Source: Bradyrhizobium tropiciagri
Lineage (GTDB): Bacteria > Pseudomonadota > Alphaproteobacteria > Rhizobiales > Xanthobacteraceae
Direction of reading: 5' to 3'
NCBI RefSeq assembly: GCF_018130505.1
Contig: NZ_JAFCKH010000002.1
Location: 372,001 to 436,000 of the forward strand
Length of the DNA stretch: 64,000 bases
Below the pieces are notes generated by a model. It was not told where the DNA came from. It made no database searches and was given only the letters and a program-made list of their open reading frames with translations. The position numbers and the translations under genes were made by a program. This document shows, piece by piece, positions 1 to 7,846 of the stretch (position 1 is its first letter; every line of letters begins with the position of its first letter).

Positions 1-377
1 ACCGGCCGCGCGCCGAATATGCCGGCGTCGCGAAGTTCTTTTCTTATCTCTCGCGGCCCGAGGTGCAGGCCGCCTGGCATCAGAACACCGGCTATCTGCC
101 GGTCACCCGCGCCGCGTTCGACCTGTCCCGCACGCAGGGCTTCTACGACCGCAGTCCCGGCGCCTCGATCTCGATCGAGGAGGTCACGCTGAAGACGCCG
201 ACCGACAATTCCAGGGGCGTCCGCCTCGGATCGTTCGTCTTGATCCGCGACGTGATCGAGGACGAGCTCGAGCAGGTGTTCGCCGGCAAGCGCTCGGCAC
301 AGGCCGCGATGGACAATGCGGTGGAGCGCGGCAACCGCCTGCTGCGCCAGTTCGAGCGCGCCAATCCGGACCGGTGA
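1..377 (+). CDS. ugpB: UgpB-like glycerol-3-phosphate ABC transporter substrate-binding protein, C-terminal part
   Basis: This is the last ~125 codons of a gene whose start lies before the window; the open frame runs from base 3 to a TGA at 375-377. The visible part contains RPEVQAAWHQNTGYLPVT, typical of the C-terminal lobe of UgpB-type (family 1) periplasmic binding proteins, and ends in a charged helix with QVFAGKRSAQAAMDNAVERG, also usual for the family. UgpB captures sn-glycerol-3-phosphate or its diesters for the UgpAEC importer. No ugpA, ugpE or ugpC follows on this side, so they would have to be upstream or elsewhere. The specificity call rests on the tail only; a related sugar-binding protein is possible. 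Confidence 0.72.
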   Translation, partial: RPRAEYAGVAKFFSYLSRPEVQAAWHQNTGYLPVTRAAFDLSRTQGFYDRSPGASISIEEVTLKTPTDNSRGVRLGSFVLIRDVIEDELEQVFAGKRSAQAAMDNAVERGNRLLRQFERANPDR

Positions 378-390
378 GCATTGCAACTCC

Positions 391-477
391 GTAGCCCGGA
401 TGCAGCGAAGCGAAATCCGGGGCCGCTGTCTCCGTTGACGCAGAATCCCGGATTACGCTTCGCTCCAACCGGGCTAC
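391..477. repeat. Palindromic repeat, family A
   Basis: An imperfect inverted repeat whose ends read GTAGCCCGGATG and CCGGGCTAC, with internal arms around AATCCGGGG and TCCCGGATT. Further copies with the same ends lie at 17767, 42996, 54437 and 58868. It sits between the ugpB-like gene and the kinase gene. Confidence 0.85.
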
Positions 478-493
478 AAGTTCATTCTTCGCA

Positions 494-1450
494 ATGACCA
501 TCCTGCCACCGATCCCCGACTACGCCACCTACCGCGCCTGGCGCGGCGACACCGCGCGCTGGCTGCCGGTCGCGCGCGAGATCGCGGGCTCCCACGGGCT
601 GCCCTGCACCGCGCCGCACGTCTTCGCGACCGGCACCAACCTCGTCGTAGGGCTCGACGGCGATCTGATCCTGAAGCTCTTCCCGCCGTTCCTGCGCCCG
701 CAATTCATCTCCGAGCGCACCACGCTCGCGCAGCTCCGCGGCCGGCTCGGCATTCCGATCCCCGAGATCGTCGCCGAGGGCGAGCGCGACGGCTGGCCTT
801 ATCTCGTCATCACCCGCCTAGAAGGGGTGGTCGGCTCGGAGGCGTGGCCCTCGCTCGCGGAAGCCGAAAAGGAGCGTGTGCTCGGCGAGATCGGCGCGGT
901 CATCGCATCGGTGCAGCGTGTGCCGCCGGGCGCGCTGCTTGAAGCCGAGCCGCGCTGGGACGCCTTCATGCGCGGGCAGATCGCGCAGTGCCGGGCGCGT
1001 CACGCGCGGCTGGGGCTACCGGCAAAATTCCTCGCGGGATTCGACGATTTGCTGCGCGACGCCGCTGAGCTGATCCCGATGGATGCGCCGCCGGTGATCC
1101 TGACCGGCGAGTACATCCCGGAAAACTTCCTGCTGGCGCGCCGGGCGGACGGCTGGCACGTCGCCGGCCTGTTCGACTTCGGCGACATGCAGACCGGGTG
1201 GGGCGAGTACGACATGCTCGGGCCCAGCGCCTTCATGGCGGCCGGCCATCCGCGCCGCGTGCGCAGCCTGTTCGACGGCTTCGGCATTGCGCGCGCCGAT
1301 GTGACGTTCGCGCTGAAGCGGCGGCTGATGGCGCTCATGATGCTGCACCGGCACAGCGATCCGCTCGGCCACATCTGCATTCCGGGCTGGCCGGACAGGG
1401 CCGGCGACCTCGTCGAGCTGCAGGAACTGATCTGGCCGGGCGAAGCATGA
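494..1450 (+). CDS. Aminoglycoside-phosphotransferase/choline-kinase-fold protein
   Basis: A 318-residue protein with the APH kinase fold. Seen: an N-lobe with a phosphate-loop region (FATGTNLVVGLDGDLILKLF), a central catalytic-loop region VILTGEYIPENFLL, and the metal-binding GLFDFGDMQTGWGEYD. In typical APH enzymes the catalytic loop reads HGDxxxxN; here the His and Asp are replaced by Thr and Glu, while the Asn and the downstream Asp are kept. The family phosphorylates small hydroxyl compounds such as antibiotics, choline or homoserine, but the substrate cannot be read from this sequence. The stop codon lies in a hairpin (1444-1468) shared with the convergent gene. The altered loop could mean changed chemistry or a non-kinase role. 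Confidence 0.75.
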   Translation: MTILPPIPDYATYRAWRGDTARWLPVAREIAGSHGLPCTAPHVFATGTNLVVGLDGDLILKLFPPFLRPQFISERTTLAQLRGRLGIPIPEIVAEGERDGWPYLVITRLEGVVGSEAWPSLAEAEKERVLGEIGAVIASVQRVPPGALLEAEPRWDAFMRGQIAQCRARHARLGLPAKFLAGFDDLLRDAAELIPMDAPPVILTGEYIPENFLLARRADGWHVAGLFDFGDMQTGWGEYDMLGPSAFMAAGHPRRVRSLFDGFGIARADVTFALKRRLMALMMLHRHSDPLGHICIPGWPDRAGDLVELQELIWPGEA

Positions 1451-1468
1451 CCGCCGCGCGGTCATGCT
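1444..1468. terminator. Hairpin between convergent genes, possible terminator
   Basis: Perfect 10-bp arms (AGCATGACCG and CGGTCATGCT) around a 5-base loop. It covers the kinase stop codon and lies just after the 3' end of the minus-strand gene 1479-1955. There is no long T run, so termination is inferred from position only. A near copy follows the paralogous gene at 1985-2009. Confidence 0.5.
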
Positions 1469-1478
1469 TAGCGGGCAA

Positions 1479-1955
1479 TCATCCCTTGGCCTGGATCAGC
1501 TTGGCCGCCCGCGCCAGCACGCCGGCGATCGAGGCCAGTCCGCTGTCGCCCCAGCCGGGTGCGTGGCCGGTTGCCTTGACCTGGCGCAATGCGCCTGCGA
1601 TCGCGGCCTGGCATTGCGTGATCGCGGAGACGGCTTCGGCCTTGCTGCTCGCCGAGCGCAGGCGGGTGGCCGCGGTTTGCAGGGCGCGCTGGGTCTCGGG
1701 GACCCGGACCGAGGAGATCTCGTTGCTCATGCGCTCGAGCACGTCCGCAACGCAGTTGTAGAGTGCCTTGCCGCGGCTGCTGCTGCAGGCGGAAAGCCCG
1801 GCATTCGCGTTCGCCGCCGCGGCGTTCAGCACTGCGGCCGCCGATGCCGGCCGATCCGCAAACAACGATGCCAGCAACACCAGTGCCGCCAGCGCCAGCA
1901 TCCGCATGCCGGCCGTCAGCCGCCCTTGTTCAAGTCCGTAAATGAATGTCGTCAT
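1479..1955 (-). CDS. Small secreted protein of unknown function, tandem copy 1
   Basis: A 158-residue protein starting at the MTTFIYGLEQ methionine, chosen because the paralogue at 2020-2496 then has exactly the same length; the upstream in-frame extension runs into the 3' hairpin of that paralogue. A hydrophobic stretch at about residues 20-40 ending in DRPASA looks like a Sec signal peptide. The mature part is Ala-rich and helical, with two cysteines in LSACSSSRGKALYNC, possibly a disulfide, and ends in AKLIQAKG. I recognise no family. It shares most residues with its neighbour, so the pair arose by tandem duplication. Confidence 0.68.
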   Translation of the reverse strand: MTTFIYGLEQGRLTAGMRMLALAALVLLASLFADRPASAAAVLNAAAANANAGLSACSSSRGKALYNCVADVLERMSNEISSVRVPETQRALQTAATRLRSASSKAEAVSAITQCQAAIAGALRQVKATGHAPGWGDSGLASIAGVLARAAKLIQAKG

Positions 1956-1984
1956 TGTCCCAGCCCTTTCATTGATCGGAGTGG

Positions 1985-2009
1985 AGCATGACCGCCGAGC
2001 GGTCATACT
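1985..2009. terminator. Hairpin after tandem copy 2, possible terminator
   Basis: A copy of the 1444-1468 hairpin with one arm mismatch (AGCATGACCG and CGGTCATACT). Its presence at the same distance from the 3' end shows that the duplicated unit included the downstream hairpin. Confidence 0.45.
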
Positions 2010-2019
2010 CTTCCCGGCA

Positions 2020-2496
2020 TCATCCCTTCGCCTGGATCAGTTTTGCGGCCCGCGCCAGCACGCCGACGATCGCGGACAGGCCGCGGCCGGTGTCCTGCGT
2101 GGCGCCCGGCGCCGCCTTGGCCTGACGGATCGCGCCGGCGATCGCCGCCTGGGCCTGGCTGATTGCCGAGAGCGCCTCCGCCTTGCTGTTGGCGGCACGC
2201 AAGCGCGCCGACGCGGTCTGCAATGCGCGCTGTGCCTCGGGCACCCGGATCGGTGCGATCTCGTTGTTCAGACGATCGAGCACGTCGGCGACGCAGTTGT
2301 AGAGCTCCTTGCCGCGGCTGGTGCTGCAGGCCGACAGCCCGGCATTCGCGTTTGCCGATGCGGCAATCAGGGCTCCCGCCGCCGACGCAGGACGGTCGGC
2401 GACCAGCGATCCGAATACAACGAGTGTGGCGACCACCAGCCACCGCATGCCGGCGGTCAGTCGGTTGTGTCGGCGTTCGGCCGTGAATGCAGTCAT
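2020..2496 (-). CDS. Small secreted protein of unknown function, tandem copy 2
   Basis: A 158-residue paralogue of the 1479-1955 product: MTAFTAERRH start, signal-like segment ending in DRPASAAGAL, the same two-cysteine motif (LSACSTSRGKELYNC), a helical Ala-rich body and the same AKLIQAKG end. Both copies lie on the minus strand 64 bases apart, downstream of another secreted protein (2510-3106), and may be transcribed together with it. Function is unknown. The conserved cysteine pair and equal lengths argue that both copies are functional rather than decaying. Confidence 0.68.
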   Translation of the reverse strand: MTAFTAERRHNRLTAGMRWLVVATLVVFGSLVADRPASAAGALIAASANANAGLSACSTSRGKELYNCVADVLDRLNNEIAPIRVPEAQRALQTASARLRAANSKAEALSAISQAQAAIAGAIRQAKAAPGATQDTGRGLSAIVGVLARAAKLIQAKG

Positions 2497-2509
2497 CGTG
2501 TCCCCCAGT

Positions 2510-3106
2510 TTACGGTGACGTTGGTGTCACCGTGTTGCCCACCGTGAATTCGCACGGCACCGTCGTCAGCTTCGGCTCCCCTTTAGCTGCGAACAGCTTT
2601 TCCCAATGTGACCTGCGGCACACGACGCCGCTCGGCGCATCTTCGACGATGACGACGGCGTAGAGCCGGTCACGCTTCTGGAAGGCCTTGACGCTGGTGT
2701 CCTCCGGGAAAGTCTGCAGCAGCGTCAGGACGCCATGCCCGCTGTCGACGTCGGCGGCGATGCCGGCAATGCCGCTGATCGTCCGCCACTTGCCGCCTTC
2801 GATCATGGTGCCGACGAAAACACCTTCGGCGACGGTGTTCTGCATGATCTTCTGCTTGAGAAAGTTCGGCCCGAGCTCCGGGCTCAGCCGCAGCCGGTTC
2901 TTCAGCGTCGGCGAATAGAAAATCTTGTCGGTGCCGCCCTGAAACAGGATGGTGGTGCCCTCGGGCCCGCCGGCGAGCAGGTTCTGGAATTCACGGCCGC
3001 TGAGAACGCCGGCTGAGGCCGGCAGCGGCGGCACGAGCAGCGCAGCGAGTACGGCGACGAGGCGCGACAGCCGGCGCCGGTTCGCCTTGCCTCTCAGATA
3101 GCGCAT
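2510..3106 (-). CDS. Secreted protein of unknown function
   Basis: A 198-residue protein starting at MRYLRGKANR. Longer in-frame starts would overlap the divergent caspase-like gene, and the chosen start is followed directly by a signal peptide (Arg-rich n-region, LVAVLAALLVPPLP, ASAG cleavage site). The mature part has VLSGREFQNLLAGG near its start, WRTISGIAGI in the middle and two cysteines near the C-terminus (VVCRRSHW and VPCEFTV). I recognise no family. It is divergent from the caspase-like gene across a 155-bp gap and is followed on the same strand by the two small secreted proteins, so a shared envelope role is possible but unproven. Confidence 0.6.
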   Translation of the reverse strand: MRYLRGKANRRRLSRLVAVLAALLVPPLPASAGVLSGREFQNLLAGGPEGTTILFQGGTDKIFYSPTLKNRLRLSPELGPNFLKQKIMQNTVAEGVFVGTMIEGGKWRTISGIAGIAADVDSGHGVLTLLQTFPEDTSVKAFQKRDRLYAVVIVEDAPSGVVCRRSHWEKLFAAKGEPKLTTVPCEFTVGNTVTPTSP

Positions 3107-3261
3107 GAAGGGGAGGAACACTGGAAAACTTGTCGTTGTGCAATTTGCGGAAATCAACCACACGGTCGATGGCCCGTCAATCGATGACGGGTGACGGACA
3201 TGACATGCCGGCACTTGTCGCGTAACCTGATTGCAGGCGCAAACGGCGGATCGATTGTGGA

Positions 3262-4674
3262 ATGCGGCCGACCTTCCTGACGTTTCTGTTCGCAATGGCG
3301 CTCGCGGTATCGGCGGTTTCGCTGGCGCCGCGCGCGTCGGCCCTCGACGGATCACGGAAGACGGTGCCGGCATCGGCGCCCCGGCTGGCGCTGGTGATCG
3401 GCAACGCCCGCTACGCAAAGCTCGGCACGCTCGACAATCCCGAACGGGATGCGGACCTGATCGCGGAGCGGCTGCGGCGGCTCGGCTTCGACGTGACGAG
3501 CGTCGCCGATCGCGACCTCAAGACGATGGTGCAGGACGTCGAGGATTTCGCGCGCAAGGTCGCCGCGCGCGGCCCCGATGCCGTATCGGTACTGTATTAC
3601 GCGGGCCACGGCCTCGAGGTCGATTCGATCAACTACCTGGTGCCCGTCAGTGCCGAGATCAGGAAGCGATCCGACATCGCGGCGCAATCGCTCAGCGTCA
3701 AGCGCGTCGCCGACCGGTTGTCGGCCGCGCACAACACGCTCAACGTGTTGATCATCGATGCCTGCCGCGACAATCCGTTTCCGGCGTCGGTGACGCCGCC
3801 CGGTACGCGCGGCCTGGTGCCGATGGGAGCGGTCTACGGCGTGTTCATCGCCTCCTCGACCGGATCGGGGAAGGCCGCGCTCGACGGTGACGACGGTCAC
3901 AGCCCGTACACGCGGGCGCTTGCGGAGGCCATCATGGCCCCCGGCGAGAAGCTGGAGGACGTCTTCAAGAGCGTCCGCCGCCAGGTTCGCCTCGTCACCG
4001 GCGAGCAGCAGATCCCCTGGGAGTCGACCTCGCTCGACCGCGACTTCTACTTCGTGCCGCCGGCGGCTGCGCCGACGCCGTCAGAGCAATTGCTGGCGGC
4101 AGCGAACGAGACCGGCAATCTCGCGCTGTTCGACCTGCTGATCGAGCGCTTCCCGGCAAGCAGGGAGGCGGACGCAGCGCGGGCGGCGGCCGCGAAATTG
4201 CGGGCCGCTGCGGGAGCCGAGGCGCAAGCCCTGGCTGCATCGGGCGCGGCGCAGGTCCTGGCCCGCGCCCGGCAGGTCAACACGCCGGAGGCGTTCGACC
4301 TTGTCGCCTCGCTGTTTCCCGATGCGCCGGAGGCCGACCAGGCCCGTGCCGCGGCGTCGCGGCTGCGCGAGACCACCGTGCTCGACAGTGCCGGGCCGAG
4401 CTATGAGGGCCGCGAACTGGTGCAGCAGCTCCAGGAGCAGCTCGCCCGGCTCGACTGCCTTGCCGGCGATCGCGACGGTGCGTTCGAGGCGCCGACCATC
4501 GAAGGGTTGCGCCGCGCCTCGCTGCTGTCGGACGAGCATTATCTCTGGTACCGGCCCACCATGGCCGCGCTGCGCGCGCTGAAGAAGATCAGCACCTCCG
4601 ACGGCTGCGGCCGGCAGAAGGTGGTCGCCGCGCCCCGTTGCCTGCGCATCAACGGCGAAGATTTCTGTCCGTAA
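3262..4674 (+). CDS. Exported caspase-like (peptidase C14) protein
   Basis: A 470-residue protein with a signal peptide (residues 1-28, ending ASALDG), then a p20-like caspase domain at about 40-250. The catalytic dyad is visible: His116 in YYAGHGLE and Cys168 in IIDACRDNPF. The start of the fold is marked by RLALVIGNARYAKLGTLDNP. The C-terminal half (about 265-420) is Ala-rich and appears to hold two related helical segments, each with a FDL....FP core (LALFDLLIERFPASREADAA and EAFDLVASLFPDAPEADQA). Bacterial caspase homologues usually cleave after basic residues; the substrate here is unknown. Export to the periplasm is predicted. No partner such as a gasdermin or NTPase is adjacent. Confidence 0.85.
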   Translation: MRPTFLTFLFAMALAVSAVSLAPRASALDGSRKTVPASAPRLALVIGNARYAKLGTLDNPERDADLIAERLRRLGFDVTSVADRDLKTMVQDVEDFARKVAARGPDAVSVLYYAGHGLEVDSINYLVPVSAEIRKRSDIAAQSLSVKRVADRLSAAHNTLNVLIIDACRDNPFPASVTPPGTRGLVPMGAVYGVFIASSTGSGKAALDGDDGHSPYTRALAEAIMAPGEKLEDVFKSVRRQVRLVTGEQQIPWESTSLDRDFYFVPPAAAPTPSEQLLAAANETGNLALFDLLIERFPASREADAARAAAAKLRAAAGAEAQALAASGAAQVLARARQVNTPEAFDLVASLFPDAPEADQARAAASRLRETTVLDSAGPSYEGRELVQQLQEQLARLDCLAGDRDGAFEAPTIEGLRRASLLSDEHYLWYRPTMAALRALKKISTSDGCGRQKVVAAPRCLRINGEDFCP

Positions 4675-4738
4675 CCGCGCCTTCCAAAAAACGAGCAGTA
4701 GGTTGGCGGTGCTTTCGTATTAGGCAGATGATCCGGCT

Positions 4739-4748
4739 TTGTATGCAA
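4739..4748. promoter_or_regulatory. Candidate GntR operator before the ABC importer operon
   Basis: TTGTATGCAA, a one-mismatch palindrome about 150 bp before the binding-protein gene at 4898. It matches the form TTGTRTRCAA seen at 15414-15423 before atzF and resembles TTGT-ACAA sites bound by FadR-subfamily GntR proteins. The rest of the 223-bp gap 4675-4897 holds no gene I can support. Confidence 0.3.
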
Positions 4749-4897
4749 CTCCACATCCAGCGAACCGGATGCCGCTCCAGATTTAAATATGTGGTTTCAG
4801 TGCGTTAGCTGGAAATAAGATCTCGTTAGGGGTTGGCACGAACCTTGCGAACCCTGCTCCAGAGGCCGGTTTTGTTTAGGGCATTTGGAGCATCACC

Positions 4898-6520
4898 ATG
4901 AAGCGTCGCGATTTCCTCAAATCGGTATCCGGATTGGCGGCGGGGGCGCTGGCGCCGACCGGGCCCGCGATCTTCTCGCCGGCCAGGGCCGACGCCCGGT
5001 CCGAGACGCTGCTGATCGTCTCCGAAGGCGGACCCAACAATCTCGACATCCATGGCGTCGGCACCAACGTGCCCGGCTACGAGGTGTCGTGGAATTGCTA
5101 CGACCGGCTGATCAGCCACGAGATGAAGAGCGGTCCGGGCGGCGTGCCCTATTATGACCGCGACAAGTTCAAGGGTGAACTCGCCGAGGACATGAACATC
5201 GGCGACATGTCGGTCACCTTCAAGCTGCGCAAGAACGCCAAATTCCACGACGGCACGCCGGTCACCGCGAAGGATGTGAAGTGGTCGCTCGATCGCGCCG
5301 TCAGCGTCGGTGGCTTCCCGACCTTCCAGATGAGTGCCGGCTCGCTGACGAAGGCCGAGCAGTTCGTGATCGTCGATGACTACACCGTGCGCGTCGACTT
5401 CCTGAAGAAAGACAGACTGACGATCCCCGACCTCGCCGTGATCGTGCCCTGTGTCGTCAATTCCGAGCTCGTCAAGAAGAACGCCAGCGAGAAGGATCCC
5501 TGGGGTCTCGAGTTTACCAAACAGCAGACCGCCGGCTCCGGCGCCTACAAGGTGACGAAATGGACCGCCGGCACCGAGGTGGTGATGGAGCGCAACGAGG
5601 ACTGGGTCTGCGGTCCGCTGCCGAAGATCAAGCGCGTGATCTGGCGGATGGTGCCGCAGGCCGGCAACCGCCGCGCGCTGCTGGAGCGCGGCGATGCCGA
5701 CATCTCCTATGAGCTGCCGTTCAAGGATTTCCAGGAGATGAAGGCGAACGGCAAGCTCAACGTGGTCTCGCTGCCGTTCTCCAACGGCATCCAGTATATC
5801 GGCATGAACGTCACCAAGCCGCCGTTCGACAATCCGAAAGTGCGGCAGGCGATGGCCTACGCGATGCCGTACCAGAAGATCATGGATGCGGTGCTGTTCG
5901 GCCTCGCCAATCCGATGTTCGGCGCGGCCAAGGACAAGCCGACCGAGGTCGCCTGGCCGCAGCCGACCAAATATGTCACCGACATGGAGAAGGCGAAGGC
6001 GCTGCTCGCTGAAGCCGGCTATGCCAACGGGTTCGAGACCACGATCTCGTTCGACCTGAATTTTGCAGGCGTCAACGAGCCGCTCTGCGTGCTGGTGCAG
6101 GAGAGCCTCGCGCAGCTCGGCATCAAGACCACGATCAACAAGGTGCCCGGCGCCAACTGGCGCACCGAGCTCACCAAGAAGGAGATGCCGCTGTTCACCA
6201 ACGTGTTCTCGGGCTGGCTCGATTACCCCGAGTACTTCTTCTACTGGTGCTATCACGGCAATAATTCGATCTTCAACACGATGAGCTACAAGTCGCCGGA
6301 GATGGACATGCTCATCGACGGCGCGCGCATCGCCGCCGCCAACGGCGACACCGCGGCCTATGATGCCGACGTGAAAGGCTTCGTCGATCTCGCCTTCGCC
6401 GACATCCCGCGCATCCCGCTCTACCAGCCCTTCGTCAACGTCGCGATGCAGAAGAACATCTCGGGCTACCAATACTGGTTCCACCGCCGCCTCGACTACC
6501 GCGCGATGGCGAAGGGGTGA
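4898..6520 (+). CDS. ABC transporter substrate-binding protein, family 5 (peptide/nickel type), Tat-exported
   Basis: A 540-residue periplasmic binding protein with a twin-arginine signal (MKRRDFLKSVSG, cleavage near SPARA). The SBP family 5 signature is seen as VTFKLRKNAKFHDGTPVTAKDVKWSLDR at about residues 105-132. It captures the substrate for the permeases and ATPases encoded next (6824-10635). Family 5 proteins carry peptides but also opines, nickel chelates and other small N-containing compounds. The linkage to atzG-atzE-atzH suggests a ureide-like ligand rather than a peptide; that is inference. A 303-bp repeat-rich gap separates it from the permease gene. Confidence 0.88.
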   Translation: MKRRDFLKSVSGLAAGALAPTGPAIFSPARADARSETLLIVSEGGPNNLDIHGVGTNVPGYEVSWNCYDRLISHEMKSGPGGVPYYDRDKFKGELAEDMNIGDMSVTFKLRKNAKFHDGTPVTAKDVKWSLDRAVSVGGFPTFQMSAGSLTKAEQFVIVDDYTVRVDFLKKDRLTIPDLAVIVPCVVNSELVKKNASEKDPWGLEFTKQQTAGSGAYKVTKWTAGTEVVMERNEDWVCGPLPKIKRVIWRMVPQAGNRRALLERGDADISYELPFKDFQEMKANGKLNVVSLPFSNGIQYIGMNVTKPPFDNPKVRQAMAYAMPYQKIMDAVLFGLANPMFGAAKDKPTEVAWPQPTKYVTDMEKAKALLAEAGYANGFETTISFDLNFAGVNEPLCVLVQESLAQLGIKTTINKVPGANWRTELTKKEMPLFTNVFSGWLDYPEYFFYWCYHGNNSIFNTMSYKSPEMDMLIDGARIAAANGDTAAYDADVKGFVDLAFADIPRIPLYQPFVNVAMQKNISGYQYWFHRRLDYRAMAKG

Positions 6521-6582
6521 GGGTGTGATCCTGCATCACGGCGCAGCAACGTGCGCGAGTAAGGTGAGCATGCTGTTCAGGC

Positions 6583-6780
6583 TCCCTCTCCCGCTTGCGG
6601 GGGAGGGCGGGGTGGGGGTGCTTCCGCATTGGGATTCCCGGCGCGGAGAGAGCCCCCACCCGCCACGCTCTTCGAGCGCGCCGGCCTCCCCCGCAAGCGG
6701 GAGAGGCGAAGCGAGCCCGTGGACAGTTCTCGATAAAGCCATATGCAATTGCCCTGCCCGCAAGGGGGGAGGGAGCCCGG
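6583..6780. repeat. Palindromic repeat region, family B
   Basis: This fills most of the 303-bp gap between the binding-protein and permease genes. It has long opposed arms, CTCCCTCTCCCGCTTGCGGG near 6583 and CCCGCAAGCGGGAGAG near 6690-6706, plus a partial third arm near 6756-6780. I see no gene in 6521-6823. Confidence 0.75.
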
Positions 6781-6823
6781 CCACTGCCGTTGCGGCTTTG
6801 CTTGATGGGATCGGGAGCGCCCC

Positions 6824-7837
6824 ATGCTGACCATGATCGGCAAGCGGCTGCTGTTCGCGATCCCGTCGTTGATCGGGGTCGTGATCGTCACCTTCCTGTT
6901 GACGCGCGCGCTGCCGGGCGATCCGGCGGCTTATTTTGCGGGGCCCGCGGCGACCAAGGAAGCCGTCGAGCAGATCAGGAAGAAGCTCGGCTTCGACAAG
7001 CCGCTGATCGAGCAGTTCGTCCGCTACACCAATGATCTCGCGCATGGCGATTTCGGCACCTCGCTGACCACGGGCCAGCCGGTCGCGGCCGAGTTGCGCA
7101 ACCGTCTGCCGGCGTCGGCCGAGCTCACACTGCTCGGTCTGCTGGTCTCGATCGTGATCGCGATTCCGCTCGGCGTGCTGGCGGCAACGCGGCCGGGCTC
7201 CTGGATCGATCATCTCTGCCGGGTCACCACCACGGCCGGCGTATCGCTGCCGGTGTTCTTCACCGGGCTCGTGCTGGTTTATGTCTTCTATTTCCGGCTC
7301 GGCTGGTCTCCGGCGCCGCTCGGGCGGCTCGACGTGTTCTACAGCGCGCCGCCGACCGTCACCGGCTTCTATCTGATCGACACGCTGATCGCCCGCGACT
7401 TCGAGGCGTTTCGCTCGGCACTCAGCCAGTTGATCCTGCCGGCCGTGACGCTCGCCATCTTCTCGCTGGCGCCGATCGCGCGCATGACGCGCGCCTCGAT
7501 GCTGGCGGTGCTGGCGTCCGACTTCGTCCGCACCGCGCGCGCCAGCGGCCTGTCGCCCGGCAAGGTGATCGTCACCTACGCCTTCCGCAATGCGATGCTG
7601 CCGGTCATCACCACGCTCAGCATGGTGTTCTCGTTCCTGTTAGGGGCCAACGTGCTGGTCGAAAAAGTGTTCGCCTGGCCCGGCATCGGCTCCTACGCGG
7701 TCGAAGCGCTGATCGCATCCGACTTCGCGCCGGTGCAGGGTTTCGTGCTGACCATGGCGGTCATGTACGTGCTGCTCAATCTCGTCATCGACATTCTCTA
7801 CGGCGTGATCGATCCACGCGTCCGGCTGGAAGGGTAG
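6824..7837 (+). CDS. ABC transporter permease, DppB type
   Basis: A 337-residue inner-membrane protein of the BPD_transp_1 family. It begins with a transmembrane helix typical of DppB/OppB (RLLFAIPSLIGVVIVTFLL), followed by the periplasmic stretch with RALPGDPAAYFAG. The EAA loop that contacts the ATPase is seen as RTARASGLSPGKVIVTYAFRNAMLPVI. About six membrane segments are evident. It would pair with the DppC-type permease that starts 9 bases downstream. The operon context indicates uptake of the ligand of the 4898-6520 binding protein. Confidence 0.9.
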   Translation: MLTMIGKRLLFAIPSLIGVVIVTFLLTRALPGDPAAYFAGPAATKEAVEQIRKKLGFDKPLIEQFVRYTNDLAHGDFGTSLTTGQPVAAELRNRLPASAELTLLGLLVSIVIAIPLGVLAATRPGSWIDHLCRVTTTAGVSLPVFFTGLVLVYVFYFRLGWSPAPLGRLDVFYSAPPTVTGFYLIDTLIARDFEAFRSALSQLILPAVTLAIFSLAPIARMTRASMLAVLASDFVRTARASGLSPGKVIVTYAFRNAMLPVITTLSMVFSFLLGANVLVEKVFAWPGIGSYAVEALIASDFAPVQGFVLTMAVMYVLLNLVIDILYGVIDPRVRLEG

Positions 7838-7846
7838 GGAGCTGCC

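Noticed and set aside
4826-6484. A 552-codon minus-strand frame opposite the binding-protein gene
   Set aside because: Same reason: full overlap with a conserved gene and no domain.
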